A DNA stretch of 64,000 nucleotides from Stieleria neptunia (GCF_007754155.1 NZ_CP037423.1:6320567-6384566); one strand, 5' to 3'. Shown: positions 28,213 through 36,311, counted from the first letter of the stretch. Numbers and translations are program-made. The notes: generated by a model from the sequence alone, not told the origin.

Positions 28213-29418
28213 TCAATCGAATTCCCATCGTATCGCGAGCGCCCGAGCGACAAGTAGAAACCCTACCGCGGCAATCATCAACACGGCTAGCTGTGGCAGC
28301 AGCGCATCGGGAGGCAGATCACGCCAAAAAACTTTGTCGTAGCCATCCAGAGCCCACGCGTTGAAGGTCCACAGCCCCAATTCTCGCATCCGTTCGCTCA
28401 TCACATACCGGGGAACCATCGACCCACCGAGCGCGCTCATGGTCAAAATCAAAATCACCGACAGCCCATTGAGCTGCCCCCGGGTCTTGCAAAGGGTGGC
28501 CAGGAACAGACCGAACGCGGCGGCGGCCGAGCTGGTCACCAGGGTCATCATCACAAAACCGTCCAGATGCCCCCGCAAGTCGATCCCGAAAACAAACTGT
28601 CCCCAGACGAACATCACACAAACCTGCACGAACCCCAGCGCGGTCAGGTAGAACCATTTGCCCAATAATAGTTGATCCATCGTTAATTCAGTCGACAACA
28701 ATCGATCCAACGTCGTGTTCTCGCGTTCCTCCAGCAGAACCCCACCGCCACCGGTGGCACCGAACAACAAGAACATCACCGCGATTCCGGCGGCATACAT
28801 GCTGACCACCGGGTTCGCCTTGTCCTCGCCGATGACGTCCACGATTTGCACCAGTTCGGACGGGTCCCACGTATCCGCTTGGGCGGCAGCATCCCGCCCG
28901 GCGGGTTGATCGGGCGGCGCCGCAGCATCGCCGAGTCGCGGGCGCCGTACCATCGTCCGTCGCGCCCTGGCCGCTTGACGCGTTTTGGCGATCACCAATT
29001 CTCGTCCCACCAACGCCGACACGACCTGTCCGGCCACCTGATCGGACGCGTCGGCAAGCAAATCCGATCGGATCGCGTCGCCGTCCCCCGACTTGAGCAC
29101 GATGGCGATCGTCACGCCGCCATGTCGGACCATGTCCGAGGCGGCATCCAAGTCCAACGCACCGTCTTGCGAATCATCGTTCATCAAACGCAGGCCGGCA
29201 CTGTTCCGTAACGATTCGACGATTGCGGTGCTGTCGGGCGATTGAATCTCGTCGACAATCACGACTTTCACCTTCGGCGTGGTGCCGCTGCCGATCCCGT
29301 TTCCGAAGATCAACGCGAACACGCTGAAGAACGCAATCGGGACCACGAACGTCAACAGAAGTTCGACCCGATTGTGCAGCAGCCGCCGAAGACTGAGTTG
29401 CATGATCGTCCAAATCAC
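28213..29418 (-). CDS. ABC-2 type exporter permease
   Basis: The layout is that of ABC-2 (YhhJ/NatB-like) permeases. A single N-terminal membrane helix (RVELLLTFVVPIAFFSVFAL) is followed by a large soluble domain (about residues 45-205) that includes a basic, Pro/Ala-rich linker. Then come five to six membrane helices starting at NPVVSMYAAGIAVMFLLFGA, with the conserved GGGGVLLEERENTTLDRLLS coupling segment, WFYLTALGFVQVCVMFVWGQ and a C-terminal LAVLMIAAVGFLLVARALAI. The frame opens with GTG at 29418; an ATG at 29403 is equally plausible. The ATPase gene lies 7 bp upstream on the same strand, so the two form an exporter. The substrate is unknown. Confidence 0.88.
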   Translation of the reverse strand: MIWTIMQLSLRRLLHNRVELLLTFVVPIAFFSVFALIFGNGIGSGTTPKVKVVIVDEIQSPDSTAIVESLRNSAGLRLMNDDSQDGALDLDAASDMVRHGGVTIAIVLKSGDGDAIRSDLLADASDQVAGQVVSALVGRELVIAKTRQAARARRTMVRRPRLGDAAAPPDQPAGRDAAAQADTWDPSELVQIVDVIGEDKANPVVSMYAAGIAVMFLLFGATGGGGVLLEERENTTLDRLLSTELTMDQLLLGKWFYLTALGFVQVCVMFVWGQFVFGIDLRGHLDGFVMMTLVTSSAAAAFGLFLATLCKTRGQLNGLSVILILTMSALGGSMVPRYVMSERMRELGLWTFNAWALDGYDKVFWRDLPPDALLPQLAVLMIAAVGFLLVARALAIRWEFD

Positions 29419-29425
29419 GAGCGTT

Positions 29426-30394
29426 CTAATCCCTCAGTTCGTTGCCGGTCAGATGCAGGAACACATGGTGCAACGAAGGCGCCTGCACCTCCATGTCAGA
29501 CACCTGATAACCGTTGTTTTGCACCGCCTGTAAAAACGGCCCTAAATGGACCGTCACATCGTCGATCCGTGTTTCAATCAATTCGCGACCGGCCTGGCCG
29601 ACGTGATAGGTGCGACGTTGCTCGCCGTTACCGGGCACCGTCAGCGGTACCGCCACCGGCGCGGTCAGCGGTCGATCTACCCGCACCCGGACCAACCGCG
29701 AATGCCCGACGGTGCTGAGCACCAATTCATCGATCGTCCCATCGGCGATCACACGGCCTTGATCCAAGATCACGATTCGATCGCTTCGTTGTTCCGCTTC
29801 GTCCAGATGGTGCGTCGTCAACAGAATCGACGCCCCTTCGTCATTCAATTGATCCAGCATCGTAAAGATCCGTTCGCGACTTTGTGGATCGACGCCCACG
29901 GTGGGCTCGTCCAACAGGATGATCTTGGGCCGGTGCAACACGCCGCAGGCTAAGTTGACGCGGCGTTTCATGCCGCCGGAAAACCCACCCACGAGATCCT
30001 TGGCGCGGTCGGCCAATCCCGTCCACTGCAGCGCCCAGTCGATTCGCTTTTTCAGCTCGCGACGCGGCACGCCGTGAAACTTGCCAAACGCCACCAGGTT
30101 CTCACGCGTCGTCAGGTCCCCGTAAAGTGCCAGATCTTGTGGAACCAACCCCAGTGCCTGGCGGGCTCCAATCGAATCGATCGGGTGACCGAACACCTTG
30201 ATCGTCCCTGCGGTCGGGCGCGTTCGTCCGGCCAACGCTCGGATCAGCGTCGTTTTGCCGGCGCCGTTGGGCCCGAGAAAGGCCAGGCATTCGCCACGGC
30301 TGAGCTCAAACTCCACGCCACGCAACGCCTCCAAACGCCCATATTTTTTGCGCAGATTGACGATTTCCAGGGCGGGAGATTCGGCGTGGATCAC
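29426..30394 (-). CDS. ABC-2 type exporter ATPase
   Basis: This nucleotide-binding subunit has Walker A GPNGAGKTTLIRAL, Q-loop GLVPQDLALY, signature FSGGMKRRVNLA, Walker B IILLDEPTVGVD and the H-loop LLTTHHLDEAEQ. The C-terminal 90 residues form the extra domain usual for exporters of the NatA/YhhH class. It is 322 residues long from a GTG start. It is directly upstream of its permease. Drug, lipid or polysaccharide export is possible; nothing nearby decides. A downstream palindrome probably bounds the two-gene unit. Confidence 0.93.
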   Translation of the reverse strand: MIHAESPALEIVNLRKKYGRLEALRGVEFELSRGECLAFLGPNGAGKTTLIRALAGRTRPTAGTIKVFGHPIDSIGARQALGLVPQDLALYGDLTTRENLVAFGKFHGVPRRELKKRIDWALQWTGLADRAKDLVGGFSGGMKRRVNLACGVLHRPKIILLDEPTVGVDPQSRERIFTMLDQLNDEGASILLTTHHLDEAEQRSDRIVILDQGRVIADGTIDELVLSTVGHSRLVRVRVDRPLTAPVAVPLTVPGNGEQRRTYHVGQAGRELIETRIDDVTVHLGPFLQAVQNNGYQVSDMEVQAPSLHHVFLHLTGNELRD

Positions 30395-30604
30395 GGCATT
30401 GGAATCAGACCAGGATTAAAAAGCCTCTGTCGGACGCCGAGTATGTCAAACCTTCCCGACCACGTCATCGTGAAAAGATCCGAAAAGAGACTCCATCCAA
30501 ACCCCTCAAACTGCCTGCTCTATCACTCGGAGCTGGCTTCGGCCTCATCCTCCCTGTCACCCCACAGGTATCGACGCCCCTTTGTTGGAGGTCGTTCACT
30601 TTTA

Positions 30605-30633
30605 AAGTCACCCTCCTGGCAGGAGGGTGACTT
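30605..30633. repeat. Perfect hairpin from the composite repeat family
   Basis: aagtcaccctcc and ggagggtgactt pair perfectly over 12 bp around tggca. The same hairpin ends the composite elements (gccaggagggtgact at 1307 and 33362). The rest of 30395-30758 holds no gene. Confidence 0.75.
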
Positions 30634-30743
30634 GCGATGTGGCGACACCGATGCTTGCAGGAATTCCCAAGATTCCCATCTTTTTTCTGGCCTACTACGC
30701 CCACCCCCGCTCAAATGAATGGGTCGACTCGAACGATCCCCCC

Positions 30744-30750
30744 AAGGAGA
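30744..30750 (+). promoter_or_regulatory. Shine-Dalgarno deciding the start at 30759
   Basis: AAGGAGA ends 8 nt before the ATG at 30759 and fixes the start of the modular exported protein, although the frame is open 44 codons further upstream. Confidence 0.75.
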
Positions 30751-30758
30751 AACTCGCG

Positions 30759-33101
30759 ATGCTCCGCAAACTTTTCCACTCCGTGGCGGCTCTGTTGGTT
30801 GTTTCTGGTATCGGGGTCGGGGTTCCCGCGGCCGCCCAGGAAATGCGTGTTCGGAACCTGATCGTTCCGGACGGCGCGACAGAGTACAGCATGATGAAAC
30901 GGCGTGGCGACGTCCGCTTTCAAATGCCCTCGGACTTTCGATCGGTCGGCAAGGACTACGCCCAGAAACTGACCCAGCAGGGCTGGCGTAAATCGGCACG
31001 CGACAACTTGCAAAGCAGTTTCTGGGTCCAGACCTTTGCCAAGGGCAACATGACCCTGGTCGTCCGTGTGAGTGAAGAAGACGGCGGCAGCGCGGTGCGT
31101 TTGACGCCGACGGGAATGATGTGGGAAGAAGACGACCAACCGACGCCGAAAGAGTTGCCGATCCCTGACGACGCCACCGAACTCGAATACAGCGACTTTT
31201 TCGAAACCGTCGAATTCAGAACCCCGTCGGACCTGAAAACCGTCCAGAAGTACCTCGTCGAGGAACTTGAAAAACGAAACTGGCAGAAGGACAAGACGAC
31301 GATGGATTTTGCGCACTACGTCAGCATGGACTTCTCGCAGAAAAAGTCATCGCTGACCGTCAACCTCCGCGCCCAAGAGGAGGGATGCGAGGTCGAGTTC
31401 CGCACCGAAGGGATGCAATGGGACGGGATGAAGGACGAAATTGAACGAGCCAAAAAAGTTGCACAGAAAGCCAAGCAAGTAAGGGAGCAAGCCGAGCAGA
31501 TCGCGGCCGACGCGGCGAAAACAGAAGCGTTGGCCGAGCGGATGGCTTCACTGCCGAAGCGCAAGGACAAACCCAAGCAAGGCATCGACACGTTGCCAAA
31601 ACTACCCAACGAAGCCACCATCGTGATGGACGGCACGACCTTCAAATTACCCCATGTGATCGCCTACGAAGTCTTTCAATACGACGAGTGGAAGACAAAG
31701 ATTGTGGCAACCCCAAAGGCCGTCAAACAAGACACGCTTCTTGCACGACTCCGCAAGACCGGCAACGACGAAGACGACCAGGGCGGTCCCTCTTGGCCGC
31801 AACCGCACTTGATCGTCGTGTTGAATGAGGACGACCAACCGCGTCGGCTGAGTCTGCAAGCCGGCGGAACGCCCGGACACGGTTCCGACGACGAACTTGT
31901 CGGCACGGCCCTGGTGGAAAACGGCCGCGCACGAGGCACCGTCGCACTCAGGGAACCCGGTGACTTCTTCGACAAGGTCTACACCGCCGAAATCAGCTTC
32001 GACGTGCCCGTGCTGACGCGTGATTCGACGCCCGTCAAACGGCTCGCCGATGCGCCCAAGCTTGCCAATTCCGGCAAACTGGTGATGGGCAACAGGACTT
32101 ACAACCTGTCAAACGTCGTCGCGTATCCCATGATGTTCTTTGACGATCCGATGACCGCCATCGTCTTCTCCGAAAAACCGCTCAACTTGACCAAGTTGAC
32201 CGCGGCCTTGGGAAGACCCGCCGCGGACGATTACTTTGAATTCACGCCGCAAGTCAAATTGCTGGTCGATGCCGACGACAACGTCAGCTCCGTGTCGATC
32301 TGGGCCGACAACAATAGCGTCGGCAGCAACAACGATCTGGAAGACGCCATCGTGATCGAAGACGGACGCGCCCGAGGAACAGCGAAAATGACCAAGCCCG
32401 GCGAGTTCTTGGACACCAAGTACAGTTTCGAGGTCAGCGTCGATGTCAACGTCCTCGGGCAAAAAGCCTCCGTCAGCCGAAAACCGGTCGGCGGCCTGCC
32501 CGCGGACAGCTATGACGCGTTGCCGGTGCCGCAAGGCCACGAGGGCTTTCATGCCGAAGGCAGCCCGTTCCGCAAGGTGATTCAAACGACCGTCGCCGCG
32601 AAATTGGACGCCGTGGTTGATTTTTATCGCCGTCAGCTGGCTTCTGGACAATGGGGCAAATGGGACGAAACGGTGGCGGACACCAAGATCGATCGCCAGA
32701 GCGCCCGTCTGACGTTTACCGGGCCCACCGGCGGATTATCGGTGCAGCTGGTCGGCAAAGGAAATGAAACAGCCATCACGTTGGTGTCCCGCGATGCCCA
32801 GGCCGCAAAGGCAGCCGGTTTATGGCCTGCACCGGGCAAGGCGAGATTGTTCATCGCCAATGAAACCGCCAGCCCTGCCGTGCTGACGATCAACCGACGG
32901 GACTACACCATCGCCGCTGGCGCGGGAGGCAGAGATCCCAAGACGGGGATCAACTGGGAAGTCGCCCCGGGGAATTACACGATCGAAATCATACCGCCGC
33001 GAGGGCAGGTGCAATCGGAAAAAATCAAGATCCAGCCCGACACCACCATCGGCGTGATCATCACCGACTCGGGGAACTTCATGACCATGGAGTTGTATTA
33101 A
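30759..33101 (+). CDS. Modular exported protein with two kinds of internal repeat
   Basis: The 780-residue product begins with a clear signal peptide (LFHSVAALLVVSGIGVGVPA, cut near AAA-QEM). Module A (about 95 residues: IPDDATELEY.., VEFRTPSDLKTVQKYL.., LEKRNWQKD.., then a sheet) appears at about 29-125 and 130-225 and again, more diverged, at about 615-715. Module B (..VMDGTTFKLPHVIAYEVFQY.. and ..VMGNRTYNLSNVVAYPMMFF..) appears at about 305-445 and 450-600. A Lys/Ala/Glu coiled coil (about 235-290) separates the first A pair from the B pair. The C-terminus (NETASPAVLTINRRDYTIAA on) is a separate sheet domain. I recognise no catalytic motif, so function is unknown. It appears monocistronic. 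Confidence 0.8.
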   Translation: MLRKLFHSVAALLVVSGIGVGVPAAAQEMRVRNLIVPDGATEYSMMKRRGDVRFQMPSDFRSVGKDYAQKLTQQGWRKSARDNLQSSFWVQTFAKGNMTLVVRVSEEDGGSAVRLTPTGMMWEEDDQPTPKELPIPDDATELEYSDFFETVEFRTPSDLKTVQKYLVEELEKRNWQKDKTTMDFAHYVSMDFSQKKSSLTVNLRAQEEGCEVEFRTEGMQWDGMKDEIERAKKVAQKAKQVREQAEQIAADAAKTEALAERMASLPKRKDKPKQGIDTLPKLPNEATIVMDGTTFKLPHVIAYEVFQYDEWKTKIVATPKAVKQDTLLARLRKTGNDEDDQGGPSWPQPHLIVVLNEDDQPRRLSLQAGGTPGHGSDDELVGTALVENGRARGTVALREPGDFFDKVYTAEISFDVPVLTRDSTPVKRLADAPKLANSGKLVMGNRTYNLSNVVAYPMMFFDDPMTAIVFSEKPLNLTKLTAALGRPAADDYFEFTPQVKLLVDADDNVSSVSIWADNNSVGSNNDLEDAIVIEDGRARGTAKMTKPGEFLDTKYSFEVSVDVNVLGQKASVSRKPVGGLPADSYDALPVPQGHEGFHAEGSPFRKVIQTTVAAKLDAVVDFYRRQLASGQWGKWDETVADTKIDRQSARLTFTGPTGGLSVQLVGKGNETAITLVSRDAQAAKAAGLWPAPGKARLFIANETASPAVLTINRRDYTIAAGAGGRDPKTGINWEVAPGNYTIEIIPPRGQVQSEKIKIQPDTTIGVIITDSGNFMTMELY

Positions 33102-33195
33102 CGCTTGAGCCGCCTTCGGTTGCGATGTTTGGAAACGCAGACCCACGGAGGGTGGTCTAGCGATTGATCTTATTCAACCTCCCAGGCAGCCGTCG

Positions 33196-33387
33196 TGCAG
33201 TTTTTAAGTCGTTGAAGGTAAATGGTTTTCGTCACTCTCCCCCTGGGAGAGTCGAGCGCAGCGAGGAGAGGGTTTGGGTTGCTGCTTGGAGTCGCCGATC
33301 AAGCGTGAAGTGAATACCGCGATTGACCGTTCGACCTCCCCTCGCTGCGCTCGACCCTCCTGCCAGGAGGGTGACTTCGAAACTGCA
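33196..33387. repeat. Composite dispersed repeat, copy B (uninterrupted, 192 bp)
   Basis: The outer ends tgcagtttttaagtc and gacttcgaaactgca form an imperfect inverted pair. Inside are two facing arms, ctgggagagtcgagcgcagc and gctgcgctcgaccctcctgc, separated by a spacer. Copy A at 807-1321 has the same order of parts, and single arms occur at 20370 and 30605. The element has no coding capacity, so it would need a transposase in trans. Confidence 0.75.
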
Positions 33388-33460
33388 CGGCCGCGCCGGG
33401 GAGGGTCGACAAGCCGGTCGCGCACCAAACCCTCCAGGCGTCCTCTCGATTTCACACCGC

Positions 33461-33600
33461 GGGTTTGCTTTGCCATCCGCGGGTTCGCCCTGCCATCCGT
33501 GGGTTCGCCCTGCCATCCGTGGGTTCGCCCTGCCATCCGTGGGTTCGCCCTGCCATCCGCGGGTTCGCCCTGCCATCCGTGGGTTCGCCCTGCCATCGGT
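33461..33600. repeat. 20-bp tandem repeat array, seven units
   Basis: The unit gggttcgccctgccatccgt is repeated head to tail seven times, with a partial eighth running to about 33606. The first unit is the most diverged (gggtttgctttgccatccgc); internal units differ only at the last two bases or one position (tcggt). A 20-bp unit is not a multiple of three, so it is not a coding repeat. Each unit contains ggg-ttcg-ccc, a small hairpin. It ends about 12 bp beyond the isomerase stop codon, within its likely 3' untranslated region. Confidence 0.92.
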
Positions 33601-33618
33601 GGGTTTCCTCTGCTCCCA

Positions 33619-34401
33619 CTACATCCCCAGATTCCCCAAGTACTCCACGCCTTGTTGCAATTCCGCCAGCGACGAGTCCCCACGCCCGACGATGCACGGT
33701 CCGCGAAACCCGACGTCTTCCAGCGTGGCAAAGACTTGCGGGAAATCCGCGGTGCCTTCGCCGATCGGCACATGCAGCCCCCGTCCGGCGGCCAGGTCGA
33801 GCACGCCGTCGGTGGCGCACACGACTTGGATTCGATCCTTCAGCGCCTTGACCGCTTCGGAGACACTGTGCCGGTTGACGATCAACTGGCCCGGATTGAG
33901 CGCAACCGCGACGAATCCCTCTTCGTCCTTGTCGAGCAAGTCGGCAAGGCTTTGGCCGGATTCCGCACCGGTCTCCGCGGCCAGGCAGGCGCCCACCTTG
34001 GCGCCGTACCGTCCCAGATCGCTGAGCACCGCCTGCAACGATTCATAGCGGGGATCGTTCTCGTCGTCGGGGATGAACCCGATCGAATTGATCACCGTGC
34101 GAGACTTGAGTTTGTACGCCAGAGCCATCGCCGCCTTGGTCGCTTCGATTCGGCGTTGAAGGTCCTGGGGATTGTCGTAACCCCGTCGCGTTTGGAACCG
34201 CAAACTGGCGACCGAGAGGTTGCGTTCGTCCAGCAGTTTTCTCAGATGCCGCAGGCCGGTTTCGGAGAGCGATTCGGGATGAATCTCGCTGCGGGCATTC
34301 AGTTCCACCGATCGCATGCCCAATTGGGCGGCGACATCAAGCGCACGTTTCAGGGGCAATCCAAGCGAATCGATGCGGATCGCAAGGTTCAGTTCAGCCA
34401 T
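33619..34401 (-). CDS. Sugar phosphate isomerase/epimerase family TIM-barrel protein
   Basis: This xylose-isomerase-like TIM barrel (AP endonuclease family 2 fold) is common in planctomycetes for sugar or inositol metabolism. The pattern includes LPLKRALDVAAQLGMRSVEL at the first strand, LRKLLDERNLSVASLRF, a metal-site-like AACLAAETGAESGQSLADLL region, VALNPGQLIV and VPIGEGTADFPQVFATLEDV with GFRGPCIVGR near the end. I used the ATG at 34401, giving 260 residues; upstream residues in this frame include MTGWKPIP, which is translated dispersed repeat. The exact substrate is unknown. The catalytic Glu/His/Asp set cannot be confirmed without alignment, and the protein is slightly short for the family. 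Confidence 0.82.
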   Translation of the reverse strand: MAELNLAIRIDSLGLPLKRALDVAAQLGMRSVELNARSEIHPESLSETGLRHLRKLLDERNLSVASLRFQTRRGYDNPQDLQRRIEATKAAMALAYKLKSRTVINSIGFIPDDENDPRYESLQAVLSDLGRYGAKVGACLAAETGAESGQSLADLLDKDEEGFVAVALNPGQLIVNRHSVSEAVKALKDRIQVVCATDGVLDLAAGRGLHVPIGEGTADFPQVFATLEDVGFRGPCIVGRGDSSLAELQQGVEYLGNLGM

Positions 34402-34469
34402 GGGGGCAACAGGTCCAAGAGAGGGGAAGTGTGATCTCTCACCATACCCAAGCCGGATGATTCTGCGAA

Positions 34470-34535
34470 GTGGGATAGGCTTCCAGCCTGTCATCAGCCT
34501 TGTTCCCAGACTGGGCCGGGAACACACTGCCTTGG
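34470..34535. repeat. Remnants of two dispersed palindromes left of the IS
   Basis: gtgggataggcttccagcct.. (34470-34492) is half of the gtgggat element. gttcccagactgggccggga plus ac (34502-34523) is the first half of a gttccc-family element that continues into the IS target site (acactgccttgg). Confidence 0.7.
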
Positions 34536-34546
34536 AGGCTCCGCCT
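34536..34546. repeat. 11-bp target-site duplication, left copy
   Basis: aggctccgcct directly precedes the left inverted repeat of the insertion sequence and is repeated exactly at 36246-36256. Confidence 0.8.
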
Positions 34547-34649
34547 GGGCTGCGCAAAACCGACCGGTTTTGTGTTGAAATTGCTATTTGAGAATTTGAC
34601 GGAATTGGTTCTCTTATATGCAGTTTTTCCGCGTCATGGAGGTTCAGTC

Positions 34650-34895
34650 ATGTCTCAAGCCACGATTGAGTATAAGTCACCTGTTTCCAAACTTCTTGGT
34701 TCGGCACGCCGTGGACGAGAGAAATGGAAGAACAACGCCATGCAATCCAAGCGGTTGATTAAGGAACTCAAGCAAAACCTCTGCAATGCGAGAGAGAGCC
34801 GCCAGCGATGGAGAGGCGAGGCAAGCCAACTGCGGCGGCGCGTCGCCGAGCTGCAGAGTGAATTAGAGCAGTTAAAAACGCGGAGCAGCCCCTGA
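34650..34895 (+). CDS. IS OrfA: small basic coiled-coil protein
   Basis: The 81-residue product is almost entirely helical and charged. It has a basic region (SARRGREKWKNNAMQSKRLI) followed by heptads (LRRRVAELQSELEQLKTR). The start is an ATG with GGAGG about 8 nt upstream (34638-34642). Small helical first ORFs that bind DNA or oligomerise the transposase are common in two-ORF insertion sequences; the role here is inferred. Its last 34 bases overlap the open -1 frame of the transposase ORF, and the overlap contains AAAAA (34874-34878). Confidence 0.75.
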   Translation: MSQATIEYKSPVSKLLGSARRGREKWKNNAMQSKRLIKELKQNLCNARESRQRWRGEASQLRRRVAELQSELEQLKTRSSP

Positions 34896-34924
34896 AGAAT
34901 CGCCCGACGCAGCCGTCGACTCAA

Positions 34925-36208
34925 TTGCTGCCGCCGGCCCCCCAACATTCTTTTTCGTTGAGTCTCGTTGTACTCACGATTTCTTGGGTGCTCCAAGCAA
35001 CCATCAGCTATCGAGCTTGTGAGAAAATTGCCCGCACGCTAGGCACCATCCATTCTGGATTGTCTCACGCCCCTACGGCAAACACGATTCAGAACTGGAC
35101 GCTGCGACGGGGGCTGCATGAATTAACGCGTCCCAAAGAACAGGCCGACGATTGGATTCTCCTGGTCGACCACACGATCCAATTGGGAAACGAGAAATGT
35201 CTTTTGATCGTTGGGATTCGCCTTGAACATTGGCTCAATCTCGATCGGCCTATCCGACTGAGCGATCTCTCGGCCATCCTGATCGAGATTGTCCAGACAT
35301 CCAACGGCAAGATTGTTGCCGAGCAACTGAAGAAAGCTGCTGACCGAGTCGGTCAGGTCAAGGCCATCATTTCCGACCAAGGTTCCGACTTGGTCAACGG
35401 AATCGCTGGTTTTCAACAGGAAAGCGAGTCGACGATCGCATTGACCGACATGTGTCACCGAACTGCGACGGCACTCAAACATGTCCTGCAGAAAGACCCT
35501 CAATGGGATTCGTTTCTCGGGCACTGTGGAAAGACACAACCGAAAGCCAAACAGACTGAGCTGGGATCGTTGTTGCCTCCCAAACTCAAGGTCAAGGCAC
35601 GCTTCATGAATCTGCACAGTCTGATCGGGTGGGCAGAGCGGATGTTGCGTCTGCTTGACACCCCCCATGAAGAACGTCAGCAACAAGATCGACTTGGTCG
35701 CCTGGAAGAGAAATTCGCTTGGGTGCTTGACTATCGTGAATCGATCGCAGTCTGGGCACGTCTGATGCGGATGGTCGACAAGACGTTAGAGCACTCACGA
35801 ACAGTCGGTTTTAACGCAGACTCGGCTGCTTCCCTGGCTGAAAAACTTTCGTGTGATGTAGGCGATTGGCAGAGCCAAGCGTTTCGCGACGAGATCGTCT
35901 CGGCGATCGAAGAGAATTCAAGCATTCTTGCCCCCGGGGAGAGGTTGCCGGCGAGCAGCGAAATCCTTGAATCCTTGATCGGTAAGGGCAAGCAGATGGG
36001 TCGACAACATTCTCGCAGCGGTTTCACCCGCAACGTCTTATCAATGGCTGCCAGCGTCGCCGACGTCAGTGCGGAAGCCATTGAAACGAGCCTCGCCTCC
36101 GTTACCCACAAAACCCTATGCAATTGGGTGAAGGACAACCTCAGACAAACCATGACGATGTTCCGCCGCAGCGTACTACCGTCATCCCCAGGAACCGATA
36201 CGGCCTAA
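34925..36208 (+). CDS. IS OrfB: transposase-like protein, RNase H-fold candidate
   Basis: The frame from the first possible start (TTG at 34925) gives 427 residues; the same frame is open from 34862, so it may instead be made as a fusion with OrfA by -1 frameshifting. Candidate catalytic acids are Asp-82 in WILLVDHTIQLG, Asp-151 in AIISDQGSDLV and a later Glu. The first two sit at ends of hydrophobic strands as in DDE transposases. The C-terminal third is helical (FAWVLDYRESIAVWARLMRM) with basic patches. The product stops 25 bp before the right inverted repeat. The IS boundaries make a transposase role very likely, but I cannot name the family. Confidence 0.75.
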   Translation: MLPPAPQHSFSLSLVVLTISWVLQATISYRACEKIARTLGTIHSGLSHAPTANTIQNWTLRRGLHELTRPKEQADDWILLVDHTIQLGNEKCLLIVGIRLEHWLNLDRPIRLSDLSAILIEIVQTSNGKIVAEQLKKAADRVGQVKAIISDQGSDLVNGIAGFQQESESTIALTDMCHRTATALKHVLQKDPQWDSFLGHCGKTQPKAKQTELGSLLPPKLKVKARFMNLHSLIGWAERMLRLLDTPHEERQQQDRLGRLEEKFAWVLDYRESIAVWARLMRMVDKTLEHSRTVGFNADSAASLAEKLSCDVGDWQSQAFRDEIVSAIEENSSILAPGERLPASSEILESLIGKGKQMGRQHSRSGFTRNVLSMAASVADVSAEAIETSLASVTHKTLCNWVKDNLRQTMTMFRRSVLPSSPGTDTA

Positions 36209-36245
36209 ATCTGCTATCCTTCTGAGTTGCAATTTTGCGCAGCCC

Positions 36246-36256
36246 AGGCTCCGCCT
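36246..36256. repeat. 11-bp target-site duplication, right copy
   Basis: aggctccgcct immediately after the right inverted repeat, identical to 34536-34546. Confidence 0.8.
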
Positions 36257-36265
36257 CCCGGGTTT

Positions 36266-36311
36266 GTAGGGCATGCTGTGCATGCCACTTGTCACGCACA
36301 GCGTGACCTAC
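36266..36311. terminator. Double hairpin after the giant gene
   Basis: Two perfect hairpins, ggcatgc-tgt-gcatgcc (36270-36286) and gtcacgc-aca-gcgtgac (36291-36307), are enclosed by gtagg and cctac. It lies 4 bp downstream of the minus-strand stop codon. It is probably a dispersed palindrome of planctomycete type, here placed to terminate or stabilise the giant mRNA. Confidence 0.6.

Larger units (their letters stand above)
34547..36245 (+). mobile_element. Complete two-ORF insertion sequence, 1,699 bp
   Basis: The ends are perfect 13-bp inverted repeats, GGGCTGCGCAAAA at 34547-34559 and its complement at 36233-36245. They are bounded by identical 11-bp direct repeats (aggctccgcct). The interrupted sequence is a gttccc-type dispersed palindrome: the intact copy at 16599-16652 shows ggctccggct followed by cccg, as expected if the right flank (aggctccgcct-cccg) once joined the left flank. 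A second palindrome, CAAAACCG-ac-CGGTTTTG (34555-34572), overlaps the inner left end. Two genes lie inside, a short coiled-coil ORF and a longer transposase-like ORF in the -1 frame. The family is not one I can name; TIR and duplication lengths are compatible with several DDE groups. Confidence 0.85.

Noticed and set aside
30523..30999. 158-codon minus-strand frame overlapping the start of the modular exported protein
   Set aside because: It overlaps the signal peptide and Shine-Dalgarno of the plus-strand gene and includes translated repeat hairpin sequence.
33461..33600. Possible CRISPR array
   Set aside because: Units are head-to-tail with no spacers between them, and no cas genes are present.
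33204..33773. Frame with a periodic GRTHGWQGEPTDG protein repeat
   Set aside because: The periodicity comes from the 20-bp tandem array read in one frame, which cycles every 60 bp. Other frames are equally open and the array lies after a stop codon.
34402..34557. 52-codon N-terminal extension of the sugar isomerase
   Set aside because: It is translated dispersed repeat (MTGWKPIP and a gttccc element). The barrel's first strand begins right after the ATG at 34401.
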